Shown piece by piece: positions 1 to 8,833 of a DNA stretch of 64,000 nt (its first letter is position 1; every line of letters begins with the position of its first letter). Below the pieces are notes generated by a model that did no database searches, was not told the DNA's origin, and saw only the letters and a list, made by a program, of their open reading frames with translations. Source of the DNA: Duganella rivi. Its GTDB lineage: Bacteria; Pseudomonadota; Gammaproteobacteria; Burkholderiales; Burkholderiaceae_D. The position numbers and the translations under genes were made by a program. The stretch is taken from the NCBI RefSeq assembly GCF_009857435.1, contig NZ_WWCK01000006.1, forward strand, positions 1 to 64,000, read 5' to 3'.

Positions 1-632
1 GGCCGTGGGCGCCGCGCCGGCGTTGCCGCGCGCACCAGCCACAGCGCGCCGGCGATTGCCACCACCGACAGCGCGCCGGCCAACAGCATGAACCGGTGCG
101 CGGGCGGCAGCGCCGCGGCGTCCGACATCAGCGGCGCCACCGACAGCGCGACCAGCATCGACCCCACCGAGCTGAAGAAAATGCGCAGCGAGGCCAGCCG
201 CGCGCGGCTGTGCTCGTCGGTGGTGGCAATGCTCAGCAAGACATTCTGCGGCAAGTCGAACAACACATAGCTGAGCCGGAAGGCACCGGCGAATAGCAGC
301 GCGAACCCGAGCCGGTAATCGGCCGGTACATAGGTGCCCATGAATAGCGCCGACAGCGTGGTAGCGCTGGCCAGCGCGCCGCCCAGCTGAAGTTGCACCG
401 CGTTGTCGACCCGCTGCAGGTAATTGCGCAGCAACTGGCTGACCAGCAGATCCGCCGCCGCGCCCAGCAGGAAACTCAGCGCCAGCACCATGCCCATGCG
501 GGCCGGGCTGAGGCCGCACACCTCGCTCAGGTAATAGGCGAACAGCACCTCGCTGGCGTACCAGAAAGAGATTTTCCCAAAGTGCGCGCAGCCGTAAGCC
601 AGCGTCGCCCTGTCCATGCGTGTCCCAAGCAC
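1..632 (-). CDS. MFS transporter, partial (C-terminus beyond window edge)
   Basis: Only the N-terminal ~210 residues are visible; the reading frame is still open at position 1. The protein is very hydrophobic, with several membrane helices separated by short loops. A segment near residue 130 (LSYVLFDLPQNVLLS) resembles the glycoside/MFS_2 type of transporter. A GTG at 632 follows a GAGGAGG ribosome site by 5 bases; an in-frame ATG lies at 617. The gene starts 47 bases after the stop of the glycerophosphodiesterase on the same strand, so it probably shares that operon and could import a product of that enzyme. The family call is moderate and the substrate is not known. Confidence 0.7.
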   Translation of the reverse strand, partial: MLGTRMDRATLAYGCAHFGKISFWYASEVLFAYYLSEVCGLSPARMGMVLALSFLLGAAADLLVSQLLRNYLQRVDNAVQLQLGGALASATTLSALFMGTYVPADYRLGFALLFAGAFRLSYVLFDLPQNVLLSIATTDEHSRARLASLRIFFSSVGSMLVALSVAPLMSDAAALPPAHRFMLLAGALSVVAIAGALWLVRAATPARRPR

Positions 633-679
633 TCCCCCCTCCTCGCTAGCAACCGGCCTCGACGGCGGGCACTATAGCA

Positions 680-1669
680 CTATTGTTGCCCCGCCCAATG
701 CGGGATGCGGGCGCGCTCCAGGTAGTCGAGCAGCGGGCCGGGTTCGTCCGTTTGGATGGTGTCGACGCCGGATGCCAGCAGCGCGCCCCAGGCCTGCCCC
801 TGCGTGCGCAAGCCGTCCAGGTCGCCGCCCATGCCGATCACGCTGATCACGCCCACCGAGGTCAAGGTATTGGCCCACAGCCGAACCTTGGCCGCCGCCG
901 TGGTCTTGCGCAGTTGCGCGTAGTCGTCGCTGGACAGGTAGACCATCTCGACGCCGGCCGGCTTGTGCCTGGCCGCCAGCTCGCTGCGGCTGATCTCGGC
1001 GGGGCTGGCAACGAGGGGCGCGCCTGCCCAGTTACCGACGATGGGCATGTAGGGCACCGTGTCAAAGCCGGGTTGATCCGCCGCCGGTGGCGCGCCGCCC
1101 GTCACCACGCTCTTGACCAGCACGTGGCGCTCCATGCCCTGCGCCTTGACGGCGGCGATGACGGCCGGGTAAATCGCTTCCTTGATGTCAAGGTTGAGCA
1201 TGATGCGGCCCTTGGCCAGCGCCAGCATCTCCTCCAGCGTCTGCACCGTCTCGGCGGTCAGGATCGGCGACATGGCGGCGCCGAGGTTCTGCTTGAGTCG
1301 CAGGGTTTTCAGTTGCGCCAGCGTGAACTGGTCGAGCCTGCCGCTGCCATTGGTGGTGCGGTCAATGGTGTCATCGTGCATGACGACCAGCGCGCCGTCG
1401 GCGGCGCGGCGCACGTCGAGCTCCATCATGTCGACGCCCAGCAGGACGCACTGCTCCAGCGCCAGCCGCGAATTTTCCGGCGCCTCGCCCAGCCCTTGGG
1501 CGGGCGAGGCATTGTGGCAGCCGCGGTGGGCGACGACGAACACGCCGGCAGCGGGATTGTCGAATTTTTTGCGGATCAGGTCGGCCCTGGTAGCGGCGTG
1601 GCAGGCCGCTGCGCTGGCGGCGAGGCCTGCCAGCAGTGCCAATAGCATATAACTGTGTTTCAGGTTCAT
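680..1669 (-). CDS. Secreted glycerophosphodiester phosphodiesterase family protein
   Basis: Members of this family hydrolyse glycerophosphodiesters to an alcohol and sn-glycerol-3-phosphate using a TIM-barrel metal site. Family signatures are visible: VVAHRG near residue 47, ENS near 65, ELDVR followed by a D-G-x-x-V-x-x-HDD stretch near 86-100, and DIK further on. The ATG at 1669 precedes a clear signal peptide (MNLKHSYMLLALLAGLAAS, ending near ACHA), so the product is periplasmic or secreted. A longer frame begins at 1702 but would bury the signal. The gene follows the TonB receptor by about 57 bases and precedes the MFS gene, which fits an uptake-and-hydrolysis operon. Substrate is inferred only. 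Confidence 0.88.
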   Translation of the reverse strand: MNLKHSYMLLALLAGLAASAAACHAATRADLIRKKFDNPAAGVFVVAHRGCHNASPAQGLGEAPENSRLALEQCVLLGVDMMELDVRRAADGALVVMHDDTIDRTTNGSGRLDQFTLAQLKTLRLKQNLGAAMSPILTAETVQTLEEMLALAKGRIMLNLDIKEAIYPAVIAAVKAQGMERHVLVKSVVTGGAPPAADQPGFDTVPYMPIVGNWAGAPLVASPAEISRSELAARHKPAGVEMVYLSSDDYAQLRKTTAAAKVRLWANTLTSVGVISVIGMGGDLDGLRTQGQAWGALLASGVDTIQTDEPGPLLDYLERARIPHWAGQQ

Positions 1670-1726
1670 GGATAGAAAGGGTGACGCCCGGCGCGGATGC
1701 ACCGGGCAGGTGGAAAAAGCGGCAAA

Positions 1727-4489
1727 TCAGCGCAGGTCGGGCGTGAAACGCAGACCGAGCCACACCACGGTCGGCACCGAGTAGGTGTCCTTCAGCAGGT
1801 TCTGCGCCGGGCCGGCGTAGCTGGTGAGGCGGCGTGCACCCACGTTTTGGATCTGGCCGAACAGCGTGATCCCCTTGGCGATCTTGTAGCTGGCGTGCAG
1901 GTCGACCTGCGAGCGCGCGGCCCAGTACAGGTCTTGCCAGGCCACGTCCGGCACGATGGAACGCAGCGCCTTGCCCTGATAGTTATAGGCACCGCGCAGT
2001 TCCAGTCCGCCGCTGCTGTAGAACAGCGTGAAGTTGGCGGCCTGATCCGGTTGCCCGACCAGGCGATCCAGCTTGCGGGTCGACTTGTCCGACTTCAGCA
2101 CGTTCATGCTGCCGTCCAATACCGTCCAGTTGGCGCTGAAGCCGATGTCCTTGACGACCGGATGCAGCCAGCCCAGCGAATTAACGGTGACGCCCAGTTC
2201 CACGCCCTTGACATCCGCGCGCGCCGCGTTGACCGGCTTGCTCACCACCGCGTTCGGGTAAGTCACGCCCTGGTAGGTGTAGCCCAGCGAGGAGGTATTG
2301 AAGATTTCATCCTTGATGTCCTTGTCGAACACGGCCAGCGACAGCAGGCCGCCCACCGATTGCGGCAGCTTGTAGTTGGCGGCCAGATCCAGGTTGGTCG
2401 ACAGGCGCGGCTTGATGTCCGGGTTGCCCACCGTGACTGTGACGCCGCTGGCATTCGGATTGCCCAGGTCGGCCGGGTTGACGAAGTTCACCGAGCTGCG
2501 CGCGGCATACGAGTCGTAGGTCGGGCGGCCGATGGTCTGGCTGGCGGCGGCGCGCAGGTCGAGCGCCGCGCTGGCCTGGTAAGTGGCCGAGGCCGATGGC
2601 AGCAGGAAGTGGTAGCGCGAGCTGGTCGGCAGCGCACGCCACGTTCCCGCCACCAGCGCGCGGCCGGTGGTGTCCTGCCGGGTGCTGTCCTGGTGCACGC
2701 CGAACTGGGTGCGCCATTGCTCGGTGTTATAGCTTACCTGCGCGTAAGCGCCCACGGTACGCTCACGGTGCTCGAAGTTGTCCTGGTTGCTGAAGTTGGC
2801 CTGGTCGGTGGTATTCAGGCCGCCGGCTGCGCGCAGCGCGGCGATCTGGGCAATAGCTTTTTGCGGGTCAATGGTCAGCAGGCCGAGGCCGTTCTGGTGG
2901 TACATCAGCGGTGCGCTCGGGCCGATCACACTGGCCAAGGTCAGCGCCGGCTGGCTGTTGTTCGGCTCGAGGTCGTTGCGGTAGATGTTGTAGCTCGGCT
3001 TATCGCGCGTGTAGCTGGCGCCCACCGCGAAGCCCAGGCCGGGGCGGTCAAAGTGGTGGCGGTAGTCGGCGCGGACGTTGGCGATGTGGTCGGTGGCCGC
3101 GCGCGCGTAGTCCGGGCGGTAGTAGAACAGCTTGTAGTTGGCCAGGTTGTTCCAGGCCGCCGGCGACACGTTGAAGGAATGATTCAGGCCGCTGGTGTCG
3201 TAGCTGAAGCCGTACTCCGGCGTGGCCACCACCGAGGCGCCGCCCTTGCCCGGCGCGCCGTAGGCGGCGTTGGTGATGAACTTGATCATCTGGATCGGCT
3301 CGCGGTAGGTAGCGCGCGAGGCGTTGGCGCGCAGCGCCAGCACCTGATCCTCGGCCAGTTTCCAATCCAGCCCGGTTTGCAGCATGCGGGTGATGCTGGT
3401 CATGTCCTGCTGCGCATAGCCGACCTCGACGTCGCCGCCGGGGTAGGTGCCCGAGGTGGCGGTCTGGTTGTAGACCACGGCGGTGTTGCGCGGGTCGATC
3501 AGGTTCTCGTTGCGCTGCATCTGGTCGCGGAACTTGTAATAGCCGGCCGTGACGAAGGCGCTGATCTCGTCGGTGGGGCGGGCCTCGCCTTTCACCGTCA
3601 GGCCCAGGCGCGAGCGCGAGTCCTGCACGTACCAGTACTTGTCCTGCTGCGGCACGGCAAAGCCGTTGCCGAGGTCGTTGCCGCTCAGGCGGTTGCCCTT
3701 GCTGTCGTAGAAGTTCTCGAACACCGTGTCGGTGGTCATGTGGGTATTGGTGGTGGTATCGAGCTTTTGGTAGTTGGCGGAGACCACCATGCCGTAGCGC
3801 TGCTCGGGGCCGAAGGTGAAGCTGCCGGTGGTCAGCAAACGGTCGCCCAGCTTGTCCTGGCTGCGCGGCTTGCCGCCGCCGCTGGCACGGCCCGCCGCGC
3901 CCTCGATGGTGAAGAAGGGTTGGCCGTTGCGCTCGAACGCACTGCGGGTCTTCAGGTCGATGGCGCCGCCGATGGCGTTCGGTTCCTGGTCGGCGCTGAA
4001 GGTTTTCGCGACCACCAGCTCGCTGATCATCGACGACGGCAGGATGTCGAGGCGCACGCCGCGCCCGATCGAGCCCAGGTTGCCGTTCGGCGTGCCGGGC
4101 GAGGCCAGCGGCGAACCGTCGATGGTGACGTTGTTATAGGCGGCGCCGAGGCCGCGGATCACCGGCGTGGCGGCCTCGTCGCGCGGGTGTTCATTGTCCA
4201 TGGTCGGCAGCACCGCCAGGCCAGGCACGCGGCGCAGGGTCTCCACGGCGGTGACATCGGGCAGGCCCTGCACCTCGTTGGCGCTGACCACGTCGGCCAC
4301 GCCGGCATGCTCAAGCTTGCTATCGATGGCTTTCAAGTAAGAGCGCTTGATGCCGGTAATGGTGACCACGGCCGGGTTCTCTTGAACGGCGGCATCGGTG
4401 TTGTCCTGGGCGGCGGCATCCACCGCGCAAGCGAGCGCCATGGTGGATGAAACCAGCAAGCGGTAGCGATACGGAACTGAATACGTCAT
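1727..4489 (-). CDS. TonB-dependent outer-membrane receptor (TIGR01782-like)
   Basis: A 920-residue outer-membrane active transporter. After a signal peptide ending AVDAAAQD, the N-terminal plug has the pattern of the TonB-Xanth-Caul (TIGR01782) group: VVTITGIKRS, then LPDVTAVETLRRVPG, VIRGLGAAYNNVTIDG and a NAIGGAIDLKT segment. A long beta-barrel follows and ends in an aromatic-rich strand (VVWLGLRFTPDLR). ATG 4489 has an AAGGGG ribosome site about 8 bases upstream, and the frame upstream of it lacks signal-peptide character. It is the first gene of a run with a glycerophosphodiesterase and an MFS transporter, so a phosphodiester or lipid-derived ligand is plausible but unproven. Confidence 0.9.
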   Translation of the reverse strand: MTYSVPYRYRLLVSSTMALACAVDAAAQDNTDAAVQENPAVVTITGIKRSYLKAIDSKLEHAGVADVVSANEVQGLPDVTAVETLRRVPGLAVLPTMDNEHPRDEAATPVIRGLGAAYNNVTIDGSPLASPGTPNGNLGSIGRGVRLDILPSSMISELVVAKTFSADQEPNAIGGAIDLKTRSAFERNGQPFFTIEGAAGRASGGGKPRSQDKLGDRLLTTGSFTFGPEQRYGMVVSANYQKLDTTTNTHMTTDTVFENFYDSKGNRLSGNDLGNGFAVPQQDKYWYVQDSRSRLGLTVKGEARPTDEISAFVTAGYYKFRDQMQRNENLIDPRNTAVVYNQTATSGTYPGGDVEVGYAQQDMTSITRMLQTGLDWKLAEDQVLALRANASRATYREPIQMIKFITNAAYGAPGKGGASVVATPEYGFSYDTSGLNHSFNVSPAAWNNLANYKLFYYRPDYARAATDHIANVRADYRHHFDRPGLGFAVGASYTRDKPSYNIYRNDLEPNNSQPALTLASVIGPSAPLMYHQNGLGLLTIDPQKAIAQIAALRAAGGLNTTDQANFSNQDNFEHRERTVGAYAQVSYNTEQWRTQFGVHQDSTRQDTTGRALVAGTWRALPTSSRYHFLLPSASATYQASAALDLRAAASQTIGRPTYDSYAARSSVNFVNPADLGNPNASGVTVTVGNPDIKPRLSTNLDLAANYKLPQSVGGLLSLAVFDKDIKDEIFNTSSLGYTYQGVTYPNAVVSKPVNAARADVKGVELGVTVNSLGWLHPVVKDIGFSANWTVLDGSMNVLKSDKSTRKLDRLVGQPDQAANFTLFYSSGGLELRGAYNYQGKALRSIVPDVAWQDLYWAARSQVDLHASYKIAKGITLFGQIQNVGARRLTSYAGPAQNLLKDTYSVPTVVWLGLRFTPDLR

Positions 4490-4798
4490 GCGTTTCCCCT
4501 TGAACCCGGTCTCGACAGGAAGTCTCGACGCCGGACTCAAAAATATAATTCACAATGAATTCTATTTGGATAATATGACGATTTGATGACCGCCCCGCCC
4601 GGAAGGGCATAAAAAATTTCCCGGGAGTTGTCACAAAGATGACACATTGGCCACTTACTATTCGATGTGAATAGAATTCGCGCAGCAAGGAAGGGAGCCT
4701 GTTTTATATGGAAATTCTTTCTTTACGCATGCGGAATTCTGTCACCTCCCTTGCCGATAACTACCGGCAGTCACAAACCCACGTAACAAAGGATAATC
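4490..4798. promoter_or_regulatory. Divergent regulatory region between TonB receptor and secreted phosphodiesterase
   Basis: This 309-base gap contains the control signals of two divergent genes. A perfect dyad, AATTCA-CAA-TGAATT, lies at 4547-4561. A 10-base sequence, GAATTCTATT, at 4557-4566 recurs inverted at 4670-4679. A third dyad, TGTCA-N6-TGACA, occurs at 4629-4644. No unambiguous -35/-10 pair was found for either gene. The plus-strand gene has an AAAGGA ribosome site just before 4799. The dyads look like regulator sites, but no regulator gene adjoins them. Confidence 0.45.
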
Positions 4799-6061
4799 AT
4801 GTTAAAGAAACGCGTTTTATCCGGGGTGGCCCTGTTCCTGCTGGCCTTGGTCGCCGCAGCACCAAGCCAGGCGCAGAATCCCTGCCGCATCAACACTGCC
4901 AAGGTGATGAACCAGATCCGCAATCCGATCTGGGATCTGAAACTACTGGTCGCACATCGCGGCCTGCACGCGCGTTGGAATGACCCGCGCTACAACCAAT
5001 ACATCAACACCCCGGAAAATTCGCTGGAAGCGATCTGGAACGCGGCCAACGCATGCATGGAAATCATCGAGGTCGATATCCGCCAAACCCAGGATGGCGT
5101 ACCTATCCTGAGCCATGACGCCTCGTGGGGACGCGAAACCAATGTTGGCTACAACTGGGGCTCGGCCTTATATAACGCCATGACCGGCGTGGGACCGAAT
5201 CCGCTGGTGAATTCGTGGAGCTTGAAATCGGTGAAGAAAAGTTCAACGGACAATGGCCTGCTGCTACGCACCAACGCCCAGCCTAGCACCGCCAATGGCG
5301 GCAACTGGGAATGGTCCAAGTGGAACGAGAATCCGCCCACGCTGGAAGAAGTGATCAATGACATGCGGAATCGGCAAAATCCGGCCGTGCTGGCGATCGA
5401 CGTCAAGGATAGGGCGGCGCTGCAAAACGCCTGGTACGTCGTGGCCAAGACCGGCTTCTACAATCGCGCGTTCTTTAAGGTCGACGTGAACATGCTGCCC
5501 AACGCCTGGGAAGTCGACAATTTCTTTGGCAACCTGCATTACGTCACGGGCAATCCCAACTCCCCTGATAGCAATTATGTAAAGATCATGCCGGTGTATA
5601 ACACCGCCAATATCCAACCGAACAATGCACTCGGCGCCGGCGGCGGAGAAGACAAGGTACGCCAGTCGGCTTACAGCTTCTATGCCGGCAACAAGCCGTG
5701 GTACATGGGGCAGGAAGTCAACATCAAGCAAGATAACGGCATTCTGCAAGCGACCCAGAACGATACCGTCGCTTCCTACAGCTCCGGCAGCCGCGCCTTC
5801 TTCAATCCTACCCGCGAATACGAGTCGGGCGGAAAAGCGCTGTTCTACAACAGCGATGGCCGCTGCTGCTCCGAGCTGACCGCCTATCTATTCAATGGCG
5901 CGCCGTATGGCCTGCAGAGCGACACCGCCGATAACCGTACCGACTGGAACCTGTTCCTGCATACACAGACGTTCAACATGATTACCACCGATAACGTGCT
6001 ATGGCTGAACGATGAGTTGAAACGGCTGGGCGTACGCAACATGAGCCGCATCACCGACTAA
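4799..6061 (+). CDS. Secreted glycerophosphodiester phosphodiesterase-like protein
   Basis: A 420-residue secreted protein with a signal peptide (MLKKRVLSGVALFLLALVA, cleaved near APSQAQ). Its core has the phosphodiesterase signatures LLVAHRGLHARW near residue 48-59, NTPENSLEAIWNA near 69-81, IIEVDIRQTQDGVPILSHD near 89-107, and a later VLAIDVKD. The C-terminal half is longer than a minimal glycerophosphodiesterase and contains a Cys-Cys pair (GRCCSEL) of unknown role. It is divergent from a TonB receptor whose own operon encodes another member of the family, so two exported phosphodiesterases flank one regulatory region. Family call is firm; exact substrate unknown. Confidence 0.85.
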   Translation: MLKKRVLSGVALFLLALVAAAPSQAQNPCRINTAKVMNQIRNPIWDLKLLVAHRGLHARWNDPRYNQYINTPENSLEAIWNAANACMEIIEVDIRQTQDGVPILSHDASWGRETNVGYNWGSALYNAMTGVGPNPLVNSWSLKSVKKSSTDNGLLLRTNAQPSTANGGNWEWSKWNENPPTLEEVINDMRNRQNPAVLAIDVKDRAALQNAWYVVAKTGFYNRAFFKVDVNMLPNAWEVDNFFGNLHYVTGNPNSPDSNYVKIMPVYNTANIQPNNALGAGGGEDKVRQSAYSFYAGNKPWYMGQEVNIKQDNGILQATQNDTVASYSSGSRAFFNPTREYESGGKALFYNSDGRCCSELTAYLFNGAPYGLQSDTADNRTDWNLFLHTQTFNMITTDNVLWLNDELKRLGVRNMSRITD

Positions 6062-6065
6062 GACC

Positions 6066-6106
6066 GTGCCGCCCGTTCGCCTGCTGGCGCGAGCGGCATT
6101 TTGCCT
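6066..6106 (+). terminator. Probable terminator after the phosphodiesterase-like gene
   Basis: A GC-rich imperfect hairpin with TGCCGC and GCGGCA arms around a CTGCTGG loop lies 5 bases after the stop codon and is followed by TTTT. Confidence 0.5.
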
Positions 6107-6124
6107 ATTTCGAAAGTGCATACC

Positions 6125-6688
6125 ATGCTATTTAAGTTACTGCTCCTGGGCGCCGCCCTGCTGCTGGGGTTCGCCCCGACGAGCGCGTGGTCGGAGCCCG
6201 CTCCCATTCCGCCTACGCGCCAGGCAAAGATAGAACGCATGCTGGACGCCACAGGTATTCAAGCCCAGGTGACTGCGTCCAACGAACAAGGACAGGCCAG
6301 CCTTAAAAAATATGCCCGACGCGAAACGGGCATCGTCGCGCCCGCCCCTGCACCGCTCCAGGCTGCGCAGCAGGAATTAGCGTCCGCCTATATCGCGGAA
6401 ATCGACGCGATGGCGCCGCAGATTAGCTGGGAAGCGGTCAAGCCGTCGCTGATACGCTTCTGTGCCGACAACTACACCGACGCACAACTCGACGCCATCA
6501 CGTCGTTTTTCAACAGTCCCGCCGGCCGCGTGCTGCGCGACAAGCAGAACACGCTGAATCAGGCCGCCGGCGCCAGCATGCATGAGCTGGAACAGCAGAT
6601 CTTTCCGCGCACGCTGGAGGCAACCGCCAAATTCCAAGCCCAGGTGAAGGCGCTGCACGAGCACGGTGCGCAGACCGCGTCGCCATGA
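6125..6688 (+). CDS. DUF2059 domain secreted protein
   Basis: A 187-residue protein of unknown function with a signal peptide (MLFKLLLLGAALLLGFA, cleaved near SAWSEP). The C-terminal half carries the DUF2059-type segment around FCADNYTDAQLDAITSFF followed by NSPAGRVLRDKQ. ATG 6125 is chosen because the upstream part of the frame opens only with TTG. Its stop overlaps the gspJ start in an ATGA arrangement, so it is translationally coupled to the pseudopilin genes; a periplasmic or secreted role linked to them is an inference. Confidence 0.75.
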   Translation: MLFKLLLLGAALLLGFAPTSAWSEPAPIPPTRQAKIERMLDATGIQAQVTASNEQGQASLKKYARRETGIVAPAPAPLQAAQQELASAYIAEIDAMAPQISWEAVKPSLIRFCADNYTDAQLDAITSFFNSPAGRVLRDKQNTLNQAAGASMHELEQQIFPRTLEATAKFQAQVKALHEHGAQTASP

Positions 6689-7302
6689 CGTTTGCTATGC
6701 GCCGGCACACCGCTAACGCCGGTTTCACCCTGGTCGAGCTGCTCATGGCAATCACGATACTGGCCATGGTGGCGGTGCTGAGCTGGCGCGGCCTGGACGG
6801 CATCCTACGCGCGCGCGCCAGGCTGACCACGCAGACCGAACAGGCCCGCAACCTGCAACTGGCCTTCGCCCAGATGCAGCGCGACTGCGATCATCTAGCG
6901 CCCACCAGCCTGCTACAGGGCCAGAGCAATCTGCAGACCGACGACGACCGCGTTACGCTGGTACGCATAAGCAGTGCTGAAAACGCGGCCACGCAACTGC
7001 TGGTGGTGTCTTACCGGGTTCAGGATGGCAGCCTGGTACGGCGCGAATCCGCCGCCACCCGCAGCCTGCCGCAGCTTCAGGCGTTGTGGCAGGCCGCACT
7101 GAGTGATCAGGGCGCGCTTGCCATAGTCACGCTGCAAACCGACGTGCGTCAGATGACCACGCGCTACTGGATAGATCAGCGCTGGCAGCCGACCGCCAAC
7201 TCTAGCGCCAGCAATAATACGCCGCTGGGCCTGGCCGTGGAGTTGACGCTACAGGATCAACCGTCGCGCATTACCAGACAATTTCTGCTGGGGGCATGGT
7301 AA
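6685..7302 (+). CDS. gspJ: Type II secretion pseudopilin GspJ-like protein
   Basis: GspJ is a minor pseudopilin that joins GspI and GspK at the tip of the type II secretion pseudopilus. Residues 13-20 (GFTLVELL) form a prepilin cleavage site, with Gly13, Phe+1 and Glu+5. A hydrophobic stretch follows, then the GspJ-type segment LSWRGLDGILRARARL. Length 205 residues is normal. A second ATG at 6697 would also keep the prepilin signal. It overlaps gspK by 7 bases. No gspC-I, L or M gene is nearby, which is unusual. Confidence 0.82.
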   Translation: MTFAMRRHTANAGFTLVELLMAITILAMVAVLSWRGLDGILRARARLTTQTEQARNLQLAFAQMQRDCDHLAPTSLLQGQSNLQTDDDRVTLVRISSAENAATQLLVVSYRVQDGSLVRRESAATRSLPQLQALWQAALSDQGALAIVTLQTDVRQMTTRYWIDQRWQPTANSSASNNTPLGLAVELTLQDQPSRITRQFLLGAW

Positions 7303-8231
7303 TGCGGCGCCAACGCGGTATCGCCGTGGTCACCGCGCTGCTGGTGACTACGCTGGCCGTCACCAGCGTTACCAGCCTGTTCTGGCTGCAGCAGGTGCAA
7401 ATGCGCGCCACTGAAAACCAGCGCCAGCAACTGCAAAGTTTGTGGATCATGCGCGGCCTGCTCGACATGGGCCGCGCGCTGCTGGCCCAGGATCTAGCCG
7501 CCTCGCCCAACTACACGCAGCTGAACGGTATATGGGCACAGCCGCTGCGGGGCATCCCCCTAGACAGCTACATCGACCGCCCACGCAGCGAAGGCGATGG
7601 CTTCCCCGCCAGCGCATCGGGCCGCATACTGGATGCGCAATCGCGCTTCAACCTGGCCAACCTGGCGCAGCACACCGTCATCGACCAGCAACAGGTGCGT
7701 ATGCTGGAACGCCTGCTAGCCACCTTGCGCGTCGATCCCGCTCTTGCGCTCGCGGTGGCGGCTCAGGTCGCTAGCGGGCAAAGAGCGATGGCGGCCGGCG
7801 GCATGGGCTTGCCGCCCCAGGCCCTGGCGCTGCTGGAAGTGGAAGATTTGCTCGCCGTCAGCGGTTTTACGCCGGCAGCGATTGACAAACTGCGCGCCTT
7901 CCTCGTAGCGCTGCCGCAGCCGACACCGCTTAACGTCAACACCGCGCCGGCGGAATTGTTAGCGGCGCTGGTGGACAATCTGCCGCTTGAAGAGGCTGCT
8001 GCTATCGTCAAAAACCGCCAGCGCATCTATTACCGCACGCTCAATGAATTCGACGCCCTGCCGCAGATCGCTGGCGCACACCGGGCGCGCGCGGTTGATG
8101 CTGGCGTCAAGAGCGACTTTTTTCTGGCGCTCGGCCAAGTGCGGCTGGATCGCACTGCGCTCGATACCCAGGCCTTGTTATGGCGCCGAGTGGATGGCGC
8201 GATCACCATCCTGCGCATGCAGGATAACTAA
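7296..8231 (+). CDS. gspK: Type II secretion pseudopilin GspK-like protein
   Basis: GspK caps the type II pseudopilus. The N-terminus (MVMRRQRGIAVVTALLVTTLA) has a prepilin-type cleavage Gly8 followed by a hydrophobic helix, with Thr instead of Glu at +5, which is a known GspK trait. The helix-hairpin-like region TPLNVNTAPAELLAALVDNLP is also characteristic. Length 311 residues fits the family. ATG 7296 is followed by a second in-frame ATG at 7302. The gene ends 4 bases into the convergent msrQ stop region, and no gspL or gspM follows it. Confidence 0.85.
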   Translation: MVMRRQRGIAVVTALLVTTLAVTSVTSLFWLQQVQMRATENQRQQLQSLWIMRGLLDMGRALLAQDLAASPNYTQLNGIWAQPLRGIPLDSYIDRPRSEGDGFPASASGRILDAQSRFNLANLAQHTVIDQQQVRMLERLLATLRVDPALALAVAAQVASGQRAMAAGGMGLPPQALALLEVEDLLAVSGFTPAAIDKLRAFLVALPQPTPLNVNTAPAELLAALVDNLPLEEAAAIVKNRQRIYYRTLNEFDALPQIAGAHRARAVDAGVKSDFFLALGQVRLDRTALDTQALLWRRVDGAITILRMQDN

Positions 8232-8833
8232 GCCTTGCGAGCGCTACGGATAGCCCACCACACGCGCATTAGCAGCAGGATGCCGATGATGGTGCCGAAG
8301 ATGATCGGCTCGGTGAAGTTGTGCTTGCCCGCTTTCATCCACCAGAAGTGCAATATCGCCAGCGGCGCGATTACATACACCAGGCGGTGCAGCCACTGCC
8401 AGCGCTTGCCGCCCAGGCGCTTGATCATGCCGTTGGTGCTGGTCACGGCCAACGGTATCAGCAGCACGAAGGCGATGAAGCCTACTGTGATGAACGGCCG
8501 CTTGAGCACGTCTTTCCACATTTCCTGCACGTCGAAGAAGTGGTCGAACCAGAGGAAGGTCATGAAGTGCAGGAAGCCGTAGAAGAAGACGTACAGCCCC
8601 AGCATGCGGCGCAGTTTGATCAGCCAGTTCTGGCCGCTCAGCTTGCGCAGCGGCGTCACCGCCAGCACCATGCACAGGAAGTACAAAGTCCAGTCGCCGG
8701 TGCCGCGCGTGATGAATTCCAATGGATCGACCAGTTGCCCGGTCACGGTCAGGTAGACCATGCGCGCCAAGGGCGCGAGCGCCAGCACGAACACGGCGCC
8801 CTTGATCCAGCTGACTTGCTTGGTGGTCAGCAT
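8228..8833 (-). CDS. msrQ: MsrQ, heme-binding membrane subunit of methionine sulfoxide reductase
   Basis: MsrQ (YedZ family) is a cytochrome b-type inner-membrane protein that feeds electrons to periplasmic MsrP, which repairs oxidised methionine in envelope proteins. The 201-residue sequence has about six membrane helices with conserved His residues (GFLHFMTF, LHRLVYV, ILHFWW). Its ATG overlaps the msrP stop codon in a TGATG arrangement, so the two are translationally coupled. Confidence 0.93.
   Translation of the reverse strand: MLTTKQVSWIKGAVFVLALAPLARMVYLTVTGQLVDPLEFITRGTGDWTLYFLCMVLAVTPLRKLSGQNWLIKLRRMLGLYVFFYGFLHFMTFLWFDHFFDVQEMWKDVLKRPFITVGFIAFVLLIPLAVTSTNGMIKRLGGKRWQWLHRLVYVIAPLAILHFWWMKAGKHNFTEPIIFGTIIGILLLMRVWWAIRSARKA

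Noticed and set aside
1697..4450. A 917-residue open frame on the plus strand opposite the first TonB receptor
   Set aside because: It mirrors the receptor codons in GC-rich DNA, is low in complexity (Arg, Val, Gly, His), and shows no family motif, signal peptide or ribosome site. The opposite strand has clear receptor motifs.
4625..4775. PhoB boxes upstream of the phosphodiesterase genes
   Set aside because: TGTCA-like words occur at 4629, 4640 (inverted) and near 4740, but they are not 11-base direct repeats as a Pho box requires. Phosphate control remains only a guess.
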